Part shown: positions 43,880 to 53,360 of the stretch, piece by piece | Numbering within the stretch: the stretch's first letter is position 1 | Layout: each line of letters opens with the position of its first letter | Source of the DNA: Chitinophagaceae bacterium LGM1 | Lineage (GTDB): Bacteria; Bacteroidota; Bacteroidia; Chitinophagales; Chitinophagaceae | NCBI GenBank assembly: GCA_018604165.1 | Contig: CP075895.1 | Location: 2,785,001-2,849,000 of the forward strand | Length of the DNA stretch: 64,000 bases | Direction: 5' to 3' | Translations under genes and position numbers: made by a program | Notes under the pieces: model-generated | Told to the model about the DNA's origin: nothing | The model's input: only the letters and a program-made list of their open reading frames with translations | The model's database searches: none

Positions 43880-46144
43880 TTAAAATTTATATGCTACCGT
43901 CAGCTTAAAAAAGAATGGTGTACCGGGAGTAAAACATATTTCTGAAACAGGAGCTGATTCATTTCTCAACCTTGTCTCTGTATCAAACTGGGCTTCATTC
44001 CATTGCGTATTGAACAGGTTTTGTACCTGCAACCCAAATTCATATTGTTTGATACTGTAGTTGACAGTAGCATCAAAAACAGTATAGCCTTTAGCTATTA
44101 CAGACTTGTCTTCATTTGCAGGCCTGTCTGCCATATAGCGGTAACGAAAGCTACCCGATAGTCCGTTTCTGAACTTTGCAGTCAGCCCACCGATAGAGGT
44201 GATTGCGGGTGCTAATGGTATATAGTTTTGGCCTGCCGGTTCGTTTACAGCGCGTGCGTAGGTGTAGTTAAAATCTCCATCAGCATACAACCATTTCAGC
44301 AATTCGTACCTCAACGAAAAATCAAATCCTGTTCTCTGTGTCGCGCCCGATATTTCTACTTCAGCAGCATCGCCTACATATACAAACTCCTGCTGCATAT
44401 CAAGCCTCCAAGCCGCTAAGGATAGCAATAACTTTTTATATGGTTTAAAGATAATGCCCGCGTCATAAGAATTGGCAAGAGGTAAAACACCTTGACCATT
44501 TTGTGCCGTTACTACACGTGTATCATTGCTATGAAACCCAGTACCGTAATTAAAATATAAACGTGCATTGTTGCCAAAGTTGTAATAAATACCTGCTTTG
44601 GGGCTGAAGCCATTTGTATTAGCGGTTGTTTTGGTTCTTGCCTCTGTAGGTATCCTGTTGTCGTATGTATGTATAAAATAATCGAATCGTGTACCTGCAT
44701 TAAGTACTAATTGCGGCAGTAAGAAAACTGATTGATTTACATAGCCAGACATATTGGTTTCAAACACATTGCCTAATGCCAGGTAACCGAGCGTGGTAGT
44801 ACGGTTGACGGTACGGCTCAGTTCATTATCCATTACATTATCGTACCTGATGCCTGCACCGATATTGGTTTTTGTTTTCAGCCCTGCTATTTTATAATCA
44901 TTTACATAGTCTGCATTATAACCGCTTACAATACGCTTCTCTTTTTGGCGTATCTGGTCGCCATTAACAGAGTCAGTTAGGAAGAATGTAAAGTTTGAAT
45001 ACAGCTCAAAATCATAATAAGATGTAAAGAGGTTAGTCTTCAGAAAGCTATGGTCGTTGATGCTTTGTGTAAATTGTAAATTCAAATTGTATCTGCTGGT
45101 AGCCCCCGTTTCTTTATCAATCTGCCCGAAACGGCCAATGATACCTTGTGCTACTGCACGCTCTGGTATTTGTCCTGATGCATCCCAGTTGCTACGAAAG
45201 CCGGACAGGGTGATGCTTAACAGTTTATTAGCAGCAATTTTATTGGTGTATTTACCAACAATGTTAGTACGGTTGAAATTTTGGGGCACATCAAAATAAC
45301 CTCTGTTATTTGCATATTCAGCTACTACATAGGCTGTTTGTTTATCATCATTTTTATCAATCAGGTTTACGCCTACCAATGAGCGTGTATGCCCGAAGTT
45401 GCCGCCTTCCAGTTTTACAAAGCTGTTATCTAAGTAATCTTTTGTTTTAAATTCAACCCATCCTGCAGTGGTAAAGTTTCCTTTATCTATCTGATAAGGT
45501 CCTGTTCCAAAGTTTATTTTCTCAACCAATTCAGGTACTAAAAAGTGCAGGTCGGCATAGCCTTGCCCGTGCGCGTGAGAAACCATATTAACAGGCATAC
45601 CATCTACCATAATGTTTACATCCGTACCATGATCTACATCAAAACCACGCAAAAATAATTGCTCGGCTTTACCACCACCCTGATGTTGTGATATAAACAA
45701 ACCCGGCACCATGCGGAGCATATCCTGTGCGGTGTTCACAGGGCGCAACTTCAGATCAAGCCCGCTTACAGAACTAAGGCTGATGTCTTTTTTTGCATTG
45801 ATGGTTACACTATTCAGGCTTACATCCGTATGCTTCATACTGCTTGCAATTTCTGCGGTGATGCCATCCTCTATTTTTATTGTTGTTGTAGTTTGTTCAT
45901 ACCCTACGTGGCTGATGATGAGTGTGTATTCACCTTCTTCAATCCCTTTAATGAAATAGTTGCCAAAAATATCTGTCACGGCACTAATCTTCGCTTCTCT
46001 GATATATATACTGGCACCTTCTACCGGCTTACGAGATGCTTCGTCTTTTACCATTCCTCTCAGACTGCCGCTATGTGCCATAGCAGTACCAGCCATGCAA
46101 ATAAATAATATCAGGAGAGAAGCAGCGATGTAAAGTCTTTTCAT
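43880..46144 (-). CDS. TonB-dependent receptor with carboxypeptidase-like plug extension
   Basis: 754 residues. Signal peptide (LYIAASLLILFICMAGTAMA), then a CarboxypepD-like domain (GSLRGMVKDEASRKPVEGAS, YFIKGIEEGEYTLIISHVGY), plug domain with DMLRMVPGLFISQHQGGGKA and LRGFDVDHGTDVNIMVDG, then a 22-strand barrel ending FFFKLTVAYKF. Imports a substrate across the outer membrane using TonB energy. It is last of a minus-strand series with a HupE-like permease, a TPR lipoprotein and two DUF4331 proteins, so its ligand is probably what those proteins handle; a metal is a reasonable guess because of HupE. Confidence 0.88.
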   Translation of the reverse strand: MKRLYIAASLLILFICMAGTAMAHSGSLRGMVKDEASRKPVEGASIYIREAKISAVTDIFGNYFIKGIEEGEYTLIISHVGYEQTTTTIKIEDGITAEIASSMKHTDVSLNSVTINAKKDISLSSVSGLDLKLRPVNTAQDMLRMVPGLFISQHQGGGKAEQLFLRGFDVDHGTDVNIMVDGMPVNMVSHAHGQGYADLHFLVPELVEKINFGTGPYQIDKGNFTTAGWVEFKTKDYLDNSFVKLEGGNFGHTRSLVGVNLIDKNDDKQTAYVVAEYANNRGYFDVPQNFNRTNIVGKYTNKIAANKLLSITLSGFRSNWDASGQIPERAVAQGIIGRFGQIDKETGATSRYNLNLQFTQSINDHSFLKTNLFTSYYDFELYSNFTFFLTDSVNGDQIRQKEKRIVSGYNADYVNDYKIAGLKTKTNIGAGIRYDNVMDNELSRTVNRTTTLGYLALGNVFETNMSGYVNQSVFLLPQLVLNAGTRFDYFIHTYDNRIPTEARTKTTANTNGFSPKAGIYYNFGNNARLYFNYGTGFHSNDTRVVTAQNGQGVLPLANSYDAGIIFKPYKKLLLSLAAWRLDMQQEFVYVGDAAEVEISGATQRTGFDFSLRYELLKWLYADGDFNYTYARAVNEPAGQNYIPLAPAITSIGGLTAKFRNGLSGSFRYRYMADRPANEDKSVIAKGYTVFDATVNYSIKQYEFGLQVQNLFNTQWNEAQFDTETRLRNESAPVSEICFTPGTPFFFKLTVAYKF

Positions 46145-46212
46145 TGCTATGCGTTTGTGGTTTCGTGATTATATGTACGATGCTGTTGTAGCGACAGTTT
46201 GGTTAATCGCTA

Positions 46213-46869
46213 TTATGAGGTAAAAAATATTCTTTCAATCGTCCAGTACACTGCTATCAGCCCTATTAATACGGAAGATGGTATAACAATTCTGTTTCTA
46301 TACCACAGTTTTTGTGAGAATACTTTTGCCACCAAAAAGTACATGATTAGTATGATTGTCAACTGTCCCAACTCTACACCAATGTTGAAACTTATGAGTG
46401 AGGTAGCAAAAGCATACTGTGGTAGCCCCAATTCGGAAAGCGCACCTGCAAAGCCCATACCATGCACTAAACCAAATAAAAACACCATCATCATTCTCCA
46501 AGGCTTTACCCTATCGAAGAAAATATTTTCTATTGCAAGGAATACAATAGACATTGCAATAAGCGGCTCAACAACATCTAATGGTGGGGTTATGACACCA
46601 TACATAGCCAACCCCAGTGTGATGGAATGTGCCAATGTAAACATGGATGCCTGTAGTACCAACTGCTTTAGATTGGTGTTGAGAAAGAACACACACAGTA
46701 TAAATAGTATATGGTCTAACCCATAGGGTATAATGTGGTCGAAGCCTGTTAGCAGGTATTTCCATATCACTTCGCCATCATCCATTTTATTGAGTTGATA
46801 GTTAATGGTGTGCGCAAACAGTGTTGTAGGCAAAATGAATAACAAGAGTAACAAACAAAACCTCTTCAT
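46213..46869 (-). CDS. HupE/UreJ-family membrane protein
   Basis: 218 residues. Signal-like start (FCLLLLLFILPTTLFAH) then about six helices, with the family motif GFDHIIPYGLDHILFILCVFF (His and Asp) and TLAHSITLGLAMYG, VEPLIAMSIVFLAIEN and FGLVHGMGFAGALSELG. HupE/UreJ members move nickel or cobalt across the inner membrane or help metal delivery to hydrogenase/urease, neither of which lies in this window. The gene is 68 bp upstream of the TonB receptor and 23 bp after the TPR gene. Confidence 0.85.
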   Translation of the reverse strand: MKRFCLLLLLFILPTTLFAHTINYQLNKMDDGEVIWKYLLTGFDHIIPYGLDHILFILCVFFLNTNLKQLVLQASMFTLAHSITLGLAMYGVITPPLDVVEPLIAMSIVFLAIENIFFDRVKPWRMMMVFLFGLVHGMGFAGALSELGLPQYAFATSLISFNIGVELGQLTIILIMYFLVAKVFSQKLWYRNRIVIPSSVLIGLIAVYWTIERIFFTS

Positions 46870-46892
46870 AGCAGTATGTTTTGTGAATGTTA

Positions 46893-48245
46893 TTATTTGT
46901 ATGCCAGTATGGTATTGCCGTCCAGATATGGGTTTACTTTTTTAGCCATCAGTGCATAAGCGTCTGCTTTTGCAGCTTCATTGGTTTTGGCATAAATCTT
47001 AGCGGCTTTGTATAGTGTGTTTGCATTGCGCGTATTGGTAGCCATCATTTTATCTGCGTGCTTTTTGGCATTTGCATAATCGGCTTTCAGGTAATAAATC
47101 CATGCCACCAATTCGTTTGCATCAATATTTTCAGGACGTAGTGCCAAATCGTTTTTCGCATACACCAATGCTTTGTCAAAGTCAATAGCTGCCAGATATG
47201 CATTAGCCAGTTCACGATTGCCGTTGTGTTTCATCATATTTTCGTCTTGCTGTTTTTCAGCATCTTCCAGCATATCTATTACATCCTTATGAATGCTTTT
47301 TGCTTTATCCATATCACCTTTCAGTGCATACAACTCACCCAAAAAAGAAACATAAGCCGATTCGCTGATGATGCGTATGGCATTTTCTGTATGCTGTATG
47401 GCAGCAGTATAGTTTTTCTTTGCTTTTTCTACTTTGGCTAGTCCCATTTCCGCATTCGGAAAACCAGGACGATACACCAATGCACTTTCATAGAGCATTT
47501 TCGCAGTATCAAGTTTGCCTGTTTGCAGATAAAGGTCGCCAAGGGCTACCCTTGCCCACTCTGCACTTTCTGTACCCGCTGCACCTGCCTGAACAGCCAT
47601 GTTCATAGCTTGTATAGCACCGTCATAATCGCCAAATATTTCGCGCAAGTACGATGCCCTTGAATAAGATTCCAATGATGGTTTTAACACCTGCATTTTA
47701 TCAGACATGGCAATGGCTTCTTTGTAATTGCCTAATTCCACATTCGCATCTACCAACACACCACATACATACGCATTGTCGGGGTTCAGCATACGTGCTT
47801 TTTCTGCCAGTTTCCTTGCTTCATCGAAACGGTGCAGCGACATGGCTACTGAGGCTTTGTATGTGTAGGCTTCGAAATTGTTATTGTCTATTTTCAGTAC
47901 GCCATCCAATATTTTGACGGCTGCCTGATGGTAATATGCATCGCCGGTTATTCTGGCTTCTGTCATGTATATAGTTGCTATCTGTAGCCTTGTTTTTGTA
48001 TCATTTGGGTTTGCAGACAGCTTTGCTTTTAATTCCTGCACCTTAACCTTTGTTTTCTCCCATTCAGCAGCTTTTGCGAGCTCGCCCTTACGCTCCAGCA
48101 AGGCAGGTATGCCCGTATTGTCAGAGGTCATTTCTGATGTTTCACCACCTGCATTACTGCAGGATACTATTGTAGTTCCTAATGTGCCCACCAGCATAAT
48201 AAGCAGCAGGCATTTTGATAGTTTTTTTGAGTGTAGCTTTTGCAT
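46893..48245 (-). CDS. TPR-repeat lipoprotein
   Basis: 450 residues. Lipobox LGTTIVSCSNAGG (Cys near 29), then a solenoid of tetratricopeptide repeats starting near 75: TKTRLQIATIYMTEARI, VKILDGVLKIDNNNFEAYTYKA, EARKLAEKARMLNPDNAYVCG, ALGDLYLQTGKLDTAKM, NAEMGLAKVEKAKKNYTAAI and NTLYKAAKIYAKTNEAAK. A scaffold on the periplasmic side or cell surface. It is between DUF4331 genes and HupE; a terminator (48308-48321) separates it from DUF4331, so it may have its own promoter. No catalytic residue is expected. Confidence 0.85.
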   Translation of the reverse strand: MQKLHSKKLSKCLLLIMLVGTLGTTIVSCSNAGGETSEMTSDNTGIPALLERKGELAKAAEWEKTKVKVQELKAKLSANPNDTKTRLQIATIYMTEARITGDAYYHQAAVKILDGVLKIDNNNFEAYTYKASVAMSLHRFDEARKLAEKARMLNPDNAYVCGVLVDANVELGNYKEAIAMSDKMQVLKPSLESYSRASYLREIFGDYDGAIQAMNMAVQAGAAGTESAEWARVALGDLYLQTGKLDTAKMLYESALVYRPGFPNAEMGLAKVEKAKKNYTAAIQHTENAIRIISESAYVSFLGELYALKGDMDKAKSIHKDVIDMLEDAEKQQDENMMKHNGNRELANAYLAAIDFDKALVYAKNDLALRPENIDANELVAWIYYLKADYANAKKHADKMMATNTRNANTLYKAAKIYAKTNEAAKADAYALMAKKVNPYLDGNTILAYK

Positions 48246-48307
48246 AATATCTTTTTTTGTAAAAACATATACGGTAGCAGTGGCTAAATGGTTTTAAAAA
48301 AAACAAA

Positions 48308-48321
48308 GGGGCAAATGCCCC
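48308..48321 (-). terminator. Terminator or attenuator between DUF4331 and the TPR gene
   Basis: GGGGCA-AA-TGCCCC with an A/T tract to the left that reads TTTGTTTTTTTT on the minus strand. Reading through it would link the DUF4331 and TPR/HupE/TonB units. Confidence 0.75.
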
Positions 48322-48353
48322 CATGTTCTCACTCTTAACTATGTTGCCAAAAC

Positions 48354-50384
48354 CTACTCGGCTTTTACAATCTTAGCAGTATTCATTTTTTTGTCGTTTA
48401 CAACCAACTGTGCTATGTAATTGCCTTTTGCAAGTGCATCCGCGTTCAGTTGTGCTGTATGTTCGCCGCTTTGTTTATTACCAACCGCTATTACCTTCAC
48501 CACGCGGCCTGTAATATCTGTAACCTGTATGGTTACATTACCTTGAGCCGCCAGTTTGTATTTGAAGCTAACTGTTGTTTTAAACGGATTAGGGAATGCT
48601 ACCATAGCCGCTTCGGGGCTTGATATACCCAGTTGTGCAATGCCCGTTGTAGGCCCTACATAACCATTGCCATTAAAGCCTCTCCATGGTGTTTGTAAAT
48701 AAGGCATACACTGGCGGAATGTAGTATCGTTTTTAGTAACGCCTGCATTGAAGCCTAATACGCTTAACAGGTTTGGTGTAACAGGGCTACCTGTGCCTGG
48801 GTAATCATCGTACCAAAGGCCAATGGCTGCCAATGCTACACCCGATACTGCTTGCAACTCGATGGTTGTAACATCATCTTCCAGCCTGCGCCCGTTGGGG
48901 AAGCCGTCCATATTTGGTATAAACTGTAATGCTGCACTTGTGTTGTATGCAGGGTCTGTAAGTCCCAATACGGCTGCCTGTATGATACCCAGCGAACTGA
49001 AGTTGGGATCTGTACGCGGTGTAGCAGGCACAGCCATGTTTAGGCGTAGCATATCGCAAAGCGTTGGCAGGAAGTTGTTGATGAAAGGCTTACCTGCGGC
49101 TAACGGATTACCTGCCTTGCCTGTTGCCAACTGATACGGGCGAAGATTAGGTACACCTGTATAGAATATAGGCAGTATATCTACCGCACGAGGACTGGCG
49201 TTATTAGGCAGCAGTATAGTACCGAAAACAGCATCGTCGAGCGCAGTGCCAGCAACTGCACCACTTCCTTTCAATGGCCATAAACCTGGTTTGCCATTGC
49301 GGAAATCATAAGCACCTAAAGATGCAGTTTGTACACGTAATGCACTTAGCCCTGGTACTGCACCACCAAACTGTGAATTGTCCATATACAATGCCAATTC
49401 AGGATTGCGGAAGTTGGGAACAAAAGCACCATCACCTGTGTAAGGATTAGCACGGTTCCACGCATCTTTGCTACCAATAGGTATAACAGCCTCGTTTGTT
49501 AGCGGCATACCTAAACGAGATACCTGCACCCAAGAACCAGATGTTGTGGGGTTGCCACCTGTAGTGCTGAGCGTTGTAATTTGCGGGCGACTGGCTGATG
49601 CCCATACACCTATTACATAATCACCATCCAGTATATTGGCTCTTTGTGCTACTGTTTTTCCTGTTTTCTGCAATGTAGATACAGGTACTTCAATCACTAT
49701 TGAATGACAGTTGAATTTTGCCAGACCATCACGAGCACCATTTGCCGCTGTGCGGAAACCGCCTACGTCAAAAGCACCACCGAGGTCAACAAAAAACGGG
49801 TCGTCCATCGGGCCGCAAAAGATTTTTTCACCAGTTGAGGCCGTGGCTACTGCGGCTGTTATCAAGTCGTCGTAAGAGGTTGCACCCAAACCTACTGTGC
49901 TGTTTTGTATAGAGCGCGGGCCAATGTTTGGCGGTGGCACTACACCTGCAGATACGATGGTTGTAAAACTTGTGCCACCATTCGTGCTACGTTCGCACAC
50001 ATAAGTAGTCTTCAGGTTTTGCTTGCCGAGGCGTATGTTGAAGAACGTGGTTGTATCTTCATTTACACGCTGAAAAGTAAAACGATAAATAATATCATCG
50101 CCCGATGTGGCTGTATTATTATCTATGTGTACCTCATAACGTATGTTCTCGCCAAATGTGTACCAGTTAGGGCCCCCGGCAGGATGCTCAAACGGTATAT
50201 AGTTGGCAATGAGTACTATTTTTTCCGAGTCGCACGGACTTTTAAATGCATACAGGTCGGTATTATCCGCAAGCGGGTCATTAGATATCAATGGCGCTTC
50301 CCTGTGAGATGAGGCATTTGCCTGTAGTTGTGGCAGCAAGGATATAGCCGATGCCAGCAACAATTTATTTATAAAATTTTTCAT
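48354..50384 (-). CDS. DUF4331 protein with T9SS sorting domain
   Basis: 676 residues. Signal peptide (LLASAISLLPQLQANA), then DUF4331: SSHREAPLISNDPLADNTDL at the mature N-terminus, WYTFGENIRYEVHIDNN, a repeat of DDPFFVDLGGAFDVGG, AGKPFINNFLPTLCDMLRLN and IELQAVSGVALAAIGLWYDD near 540. It ends with a T9SS domain (VAFPNPFKTTVSF, ITGRVVKVIAVGN, KGNYIAQLVV). Function of DUF4331 is not known; HREAP His/Glu may bind a metal. It is a close paralogue of the next gene. Confidence 0.85.
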   Translation of the reverse strand: MKNFINKLLLASAISLLPQLQANASSHREAPLISNDPLADNTDLYAFKSPCDSEKIVLIANYIPFEHPAGGPNWYTFGENIRYEVHIDNNTATSGDDIIYRFTFQRVNEDTTTFFNIRLGKQNLKTTYVCERSTNGGTSFTTIVSAGVVPPPNIGPRSIQNSTVGLGATSYDDLITAAVATASTGEKIFCGPMDDPFFVDLGGAFDVGGFRTAANGARDGLAKFNCHSIVIEVPVSTLQKTGKTVAQRANILDGDYVIGVWASASRPQITTLSTTGGNPTTSGSWVQVSRLGMPLTNEAVIPIGSKDAWNRANPYTGDGAFVPNFRNPELALYMDNSQFGGAVPGLSALRVQTASLGAYDFRNGKPGLWPLKGSGAVAGTALDDAVFGTILLPNNASPRAVDILPIFYTGVPNLRPYQLATGKAGNPLAAGKPFINNFLPTLCDMLRLNMAVPATPRTDPNFSSLGIIQAAVLGLTDPAYNTSAALQFIPNMDGFPNGRRLEDDVTTIELQAVSGVALAAIGLWYDDYPGTGSPVTPNLLSVLGFNAGVTKNDTTFRQCMPYLQTPWRGFNGNGYVGPTTGIAQLGISSPEAAMVAFPNPFKTTVSFKYKLAAQGNVTIQVTDITGRVVKVIAVGNKQSGEHTAQLNADALAKGNYIAQLVVNDKKMNTAKIVKAE

Positions 50385-50407
50385 AATTGTTCTTTTTATT
50401 TTGGCTG

Positions 50408-52168
50408 TTAAAACCTTGATTTGAGCGTGTAGTCATACCCTCTCCACGGGTTTTGAACATACGGGAATGAAGCCTTGAATGTGGTATCATTCTTTGTAAC
50501 ACCTGCGCTGAAACCCAACACGTTTTGCAATTGTGGCGTAACAGGATTAGTACCACCAACAGGATAATCGTCATACCACAAACCGATAGCCGCCAATGCC
50601 ACACCCGATACTGCCTGTAGTTCGATGGTTGTAACATCGTCCTCAAGCCTGCGTCCGTTAGGGAAGCCATCCATGTTTGGTATAAACTGCAAATTGGCAT
50701 TCGCGTTATATGCAGGGTCTGTAAGGCCCAATACCGCTGCGCTCACTATACCCAATGAACTGAATTTAGGGTCGTTCCTCGGTGTAACGGGTACTGCCAT
50801 ATTCAAACGCAACATATCGCCTAGTGTTGGTAAAAAGTTGTTTATGAACGGCTTGCCTGCTGCAAGCGGATTACCATTTTTACCTGTCGCTAATTGGTAC
50901 GGGCGCAAATTGGGTACGCCTGTATAGAATATCGGGAGTAAATCTACTGCGCGTGGACTTGTATTATTAGGCAACAGAATTGTGCCGAATATGGCATCGT
51001 CTAATGCGGTACCTGCTACTGCTGCATTACCTTTCAACGGATACAGCCCTGGCTTACCATTACGGAAATCGTACGTACCTAATGATTTAGATTGAATACG
51101 CAAACCATTCATAGACGGTACTGCACCACCAAACTGTGAGTTGTCCATGTACAGTGCCAGTTCCGGATTGTTGAAGAATGGCGCGAATTGCAAATCGTTG
51201 TTATTATATGGCGTATTTGCATTCCACCTGTCTTTTGAACCGATGGGTATTACCGCTTCGTTGGTAAGCGGCATACCTAAACGAGAAACCTGCACCCACG
51301 AACCTGAATAAGCATCCGTTCCGCTTGCATTCAGTGTTTTAATTTGCTGACGGCTTGCCGATGCCCAAACACCAATTACAAAGTCGCCATCTAAAATATT
51401 AGCTGCTGCACTTACATTCTTACCATCTTTTTGTAGCATACTGATAGGCACTTTGATGCATATAGAATGTACATTAAAACGAGCCAAGCCATCTTTGGGC
51501 GCATTGGTGGTATTGCCTTCAGGGCGGAAATTACCTACGTCGAAAGCACCTGCCAGGTCAACAAAGAATGGATCGTCTGCAGGGCCACAAAACAATTTTT
51601 CGCCCGTAGAGGCAGTGTGTATTGCCGATGTAATAAGCGAGGTATAGTTTGCTGCACCTAAGCCTACAGGGTTACCCTCAATAGAACGTGGCCCAATGTT
51701 GGGTGGCGGTACGATACCACCTGAATAAATAGTAGTAAATGTCACACCACCATCTGTACTCTTCTCGCAAGTGTAGGTTGTTTTCAGGTTCTCTTTATTC
51801 AGACGTACATTGAAGAATGTAGTACCGTCCTGATTTGTTTGAGCAAAAGTGAACCTATACGTAATGTCATCTCCTGTTGTACTGGTCTTGTTCTTTATAT
51901 GAACCTCGTACCTGATGTTGGGAGAAAAAGTGTACCAGTTAGGGCCACCCTCGGGTAGCTCGAATGGTATGTAGTTTGCAATGATGGTTACAGTATTTGT
52001 ATCATCAGGACTTCTGAATGCATACAAATCTGTATTGTCAGCTAGCGGGTCGTTGGATATTAGCGGTGCTTCCCTGTGACTTGAAGAATAGCCGTTGATA
52101 GCCATAGCCGACATGCCCAGAACAAGTCCGAAAATCCGTAACCCTGTGAATAAGGAACGTTTTTTCAT
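50408..52168 (-). CDS. DUF4331 protein without a sorting domain
   Basis: 586 residues, paralogous to the 48.4 kb gene over almost its whole length: SSHREAPLISNDPLADNTDL, DDPFFVDLAGAFDVGNF, LALYMDNSQFGGAVPS, AGKPFINNFLPTLGDMLRLN. Signal peptide about 1-28 (GLVLGMSAMAINGYS). It stops at VQNPWRGYDYTLKSRF, at the point where the paralogue begins its T9SS linker, so it would stay in the periplasm. It is first in the cluster, 23 bp before its twin. Tandem duplication is the simplest origin. Confidence 0.85.
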   Translation of the reverse strand: MKKRSLFTGLRIFGLVLGMSAMAINGYSSSHREAPLISNDPLADNTDLYAFRSPDDTNTVTIIANYIPFELPEGGPNWYTFSPNIRYEVHIKNKTSTTGDDITYRFTFAQTNQDGTTFFNVRLNKENLKTTYTCEKSTDGGVTFTTIYSGGIVPPPNIGPRSIEGNPVGLGAANYTSLITSAIHTASTGEKLFCGPADDPFFVDLAGAFDVGNFRPEGNTTNAPKDGLARFNVHSICIKVPISMLQKDGKNVSAAANILDGDFVIGVWASASRQQIKTLNASGTDAYSGSWVQVSRLGMPLTNEAVIPIGSKDRWNANTPYNNNDLQFAPFFNNPELALYMDNSQFGGAVPSMNGLRIQSKSLGTYDFRNGKPGLYPLKGNAAVAGTALDDAIFGTILLPNNTSPRAVDLLPIFYTGVPNLRPYQLATGKNGNPLAAGKPFINNFLPTLGDMLRLNMAVPVTPRNDPKFSSLGIVSAAVLGLTDPAYNANANLQFIPNMDGFPNGRRLEDDVTTIELQAVSGVALAAIGLWYDDYPVGGTNPVTPQLQNVLGFSAGVTKNDTTFKASFPYVQNPWRGYDYTLKSRF

Positions 52169-52412
52169 ACGAGTATTGTTTTTAAAATTGTTAACAATAC
52201 ATCTATCTACGTCTTAACGTTCTGTTTAGATTTAATCTCTGGAAAACATTTTTATTCTGGCAACGTTAGCATAGTGCTTTCAATAATAATATTGTACACG
52301 GATGCACCTAATACTGGTTTATCATTCTGCAAAAATCATGAAGTAATCAACTCATCCTATGCAGGCAATTCAAAATCAGCATCTTGTAAGGAAAAACGAG
52401 GTTAAAAAATAA

Positions 52413-52453
52413 AACCCTCTGAAAACCATTGCAGCAATGGTTTTCAGAGGGTT
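52413..52453 (-). terminator. Very strong hairpin, minus-strand terminator
   Basis: A 20-bp perfect stem: AACCCTCTGAAAACCATTGC at 52413-52432, its complement at 52434-52453, with one unpaired A between. The T-tract lies on the minus strand side (TTTTATTTTTTAACC). No gene ends here, so it may end an unannotated RNA from the right. Confidence 0.7.
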
Positions 52454-52646
52454 AAAACTAAAATGTGGAGACTACGGAACGAGTGTCGAACCAACTAAAG
52501 GATTTTTTCTGTCGTATATATCCTTTGAAAGATAGCCTAGGCTTAACTTTACACGGGTATTATTGAGTTCGTTTTCAAAACCCTCTTAATTTCTAAAATA
52601 TTAGATAACCAATTGTTTTTTACAATAAGAGTTAATTAAATTAAAA

Positions 52647-52680
52647 ATATAGGAGCCGATATTGGCTCCTATATTTTTTC
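52647..52680 (+). terminator. Orphan intrinsic terminator
   Basis: ATATAGGAGCC with GGCTCCTATAT around GATATT, then TTTTTTC. No upstream plus-strand gene is seen within 400 bp. Confidence 0.7.
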
Positions 52681-52893
52681 TATATACACTTTTTTTATGA
52701 ATTTGACTAAGGTCTATTCTTTACATAGGGCAACATAAGGTGAATATTTTTTCTTGCTTATAAATCTGTAGCTATTTGTAGTATTTTGCATAAACCATTG
52801 AAAATAAATAAGATAAGAACAAACTCACTCTTTTTTGCTGTAGCAGGTTTGTAGCAATTCTGTAGGACGTTTTTTCGACAACATGACGCATCT

Positions 52894-53085
52894 ATGCAAA
52901 ACGGCAGGCTTTTATTATTTAATAACGGAGAAGCTAAGAAACAAGCTTATAGCAGGATAGTTGAATTTTAATTAGATGAAGCATCCAAAACAATACGTGA
53001 TTTTTCATCGTTTAATGTGCCGGGAGCTTTTGCTGAGTATTTGGGTTCCATAAAAATGATACAATACACCATACATATTTTATAG
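52894..53085 (+). pseudogene. Possible decayed coding remnant
   Basis: From ATG 52894 the frame reads MQNGRLLLFNNGEAKKQAYS as far as IVEF, then a TAA at 52969. It continues in frame with codon-like composition (LDEASKTIRDFSSFNVPG, then AFAEYLGSIK) to a TAG at 53083. A shifted frame follows with IGNGSTQYLTEVN. It looks like a broken small gene; no family recognised. Confidence 0.3.
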
Positions 53086-53360
53086 GTAATGGCTCTACAC
53101 AATATTTAACGGAAGTTAATTAGCTAAGGAGAGAAAAATTATTAGAAATGCAATTAATTGGAAATTCTTATTGAGCGCTCAAATATTACAGGTAATTTTT
53201 CATTCATGGTTAACAGATATTATGATACTAAACGCACAAAATGAATAGTAACATTTTTTGTAGAAGCTATACATTACACTTTCTTAATTGATTACAATCA
53301 TGGACGATATAAAAAATGTGTATTGTCAGAAAGTTTCTTGGTAATACATACTCAATACGA

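Larger units (their letters stand above)
52169..53360. other. Long region without an intact gene
   Basis: About 1.2 kb, A+T-rich. It holds a promoter area for the DUF4331 cluster with the palindrome ATTGTTAACAAT (near 52186-52197), two strong hairpins (52413-52453 and 52647-52680), a tRNA-3'-end-like snippet (52464-52490) and broken coding from 52894. Nothing else was recognised. Confidence 0.6.

Noticed and set aside
52464-52850. tmRNA or a whole tRNA read on the minus strand
   Set aside because: Only a short 3'-end-like stretch is seen; the T stem pairs poorly and no 5' acceptor, D arm or tag frame is found.
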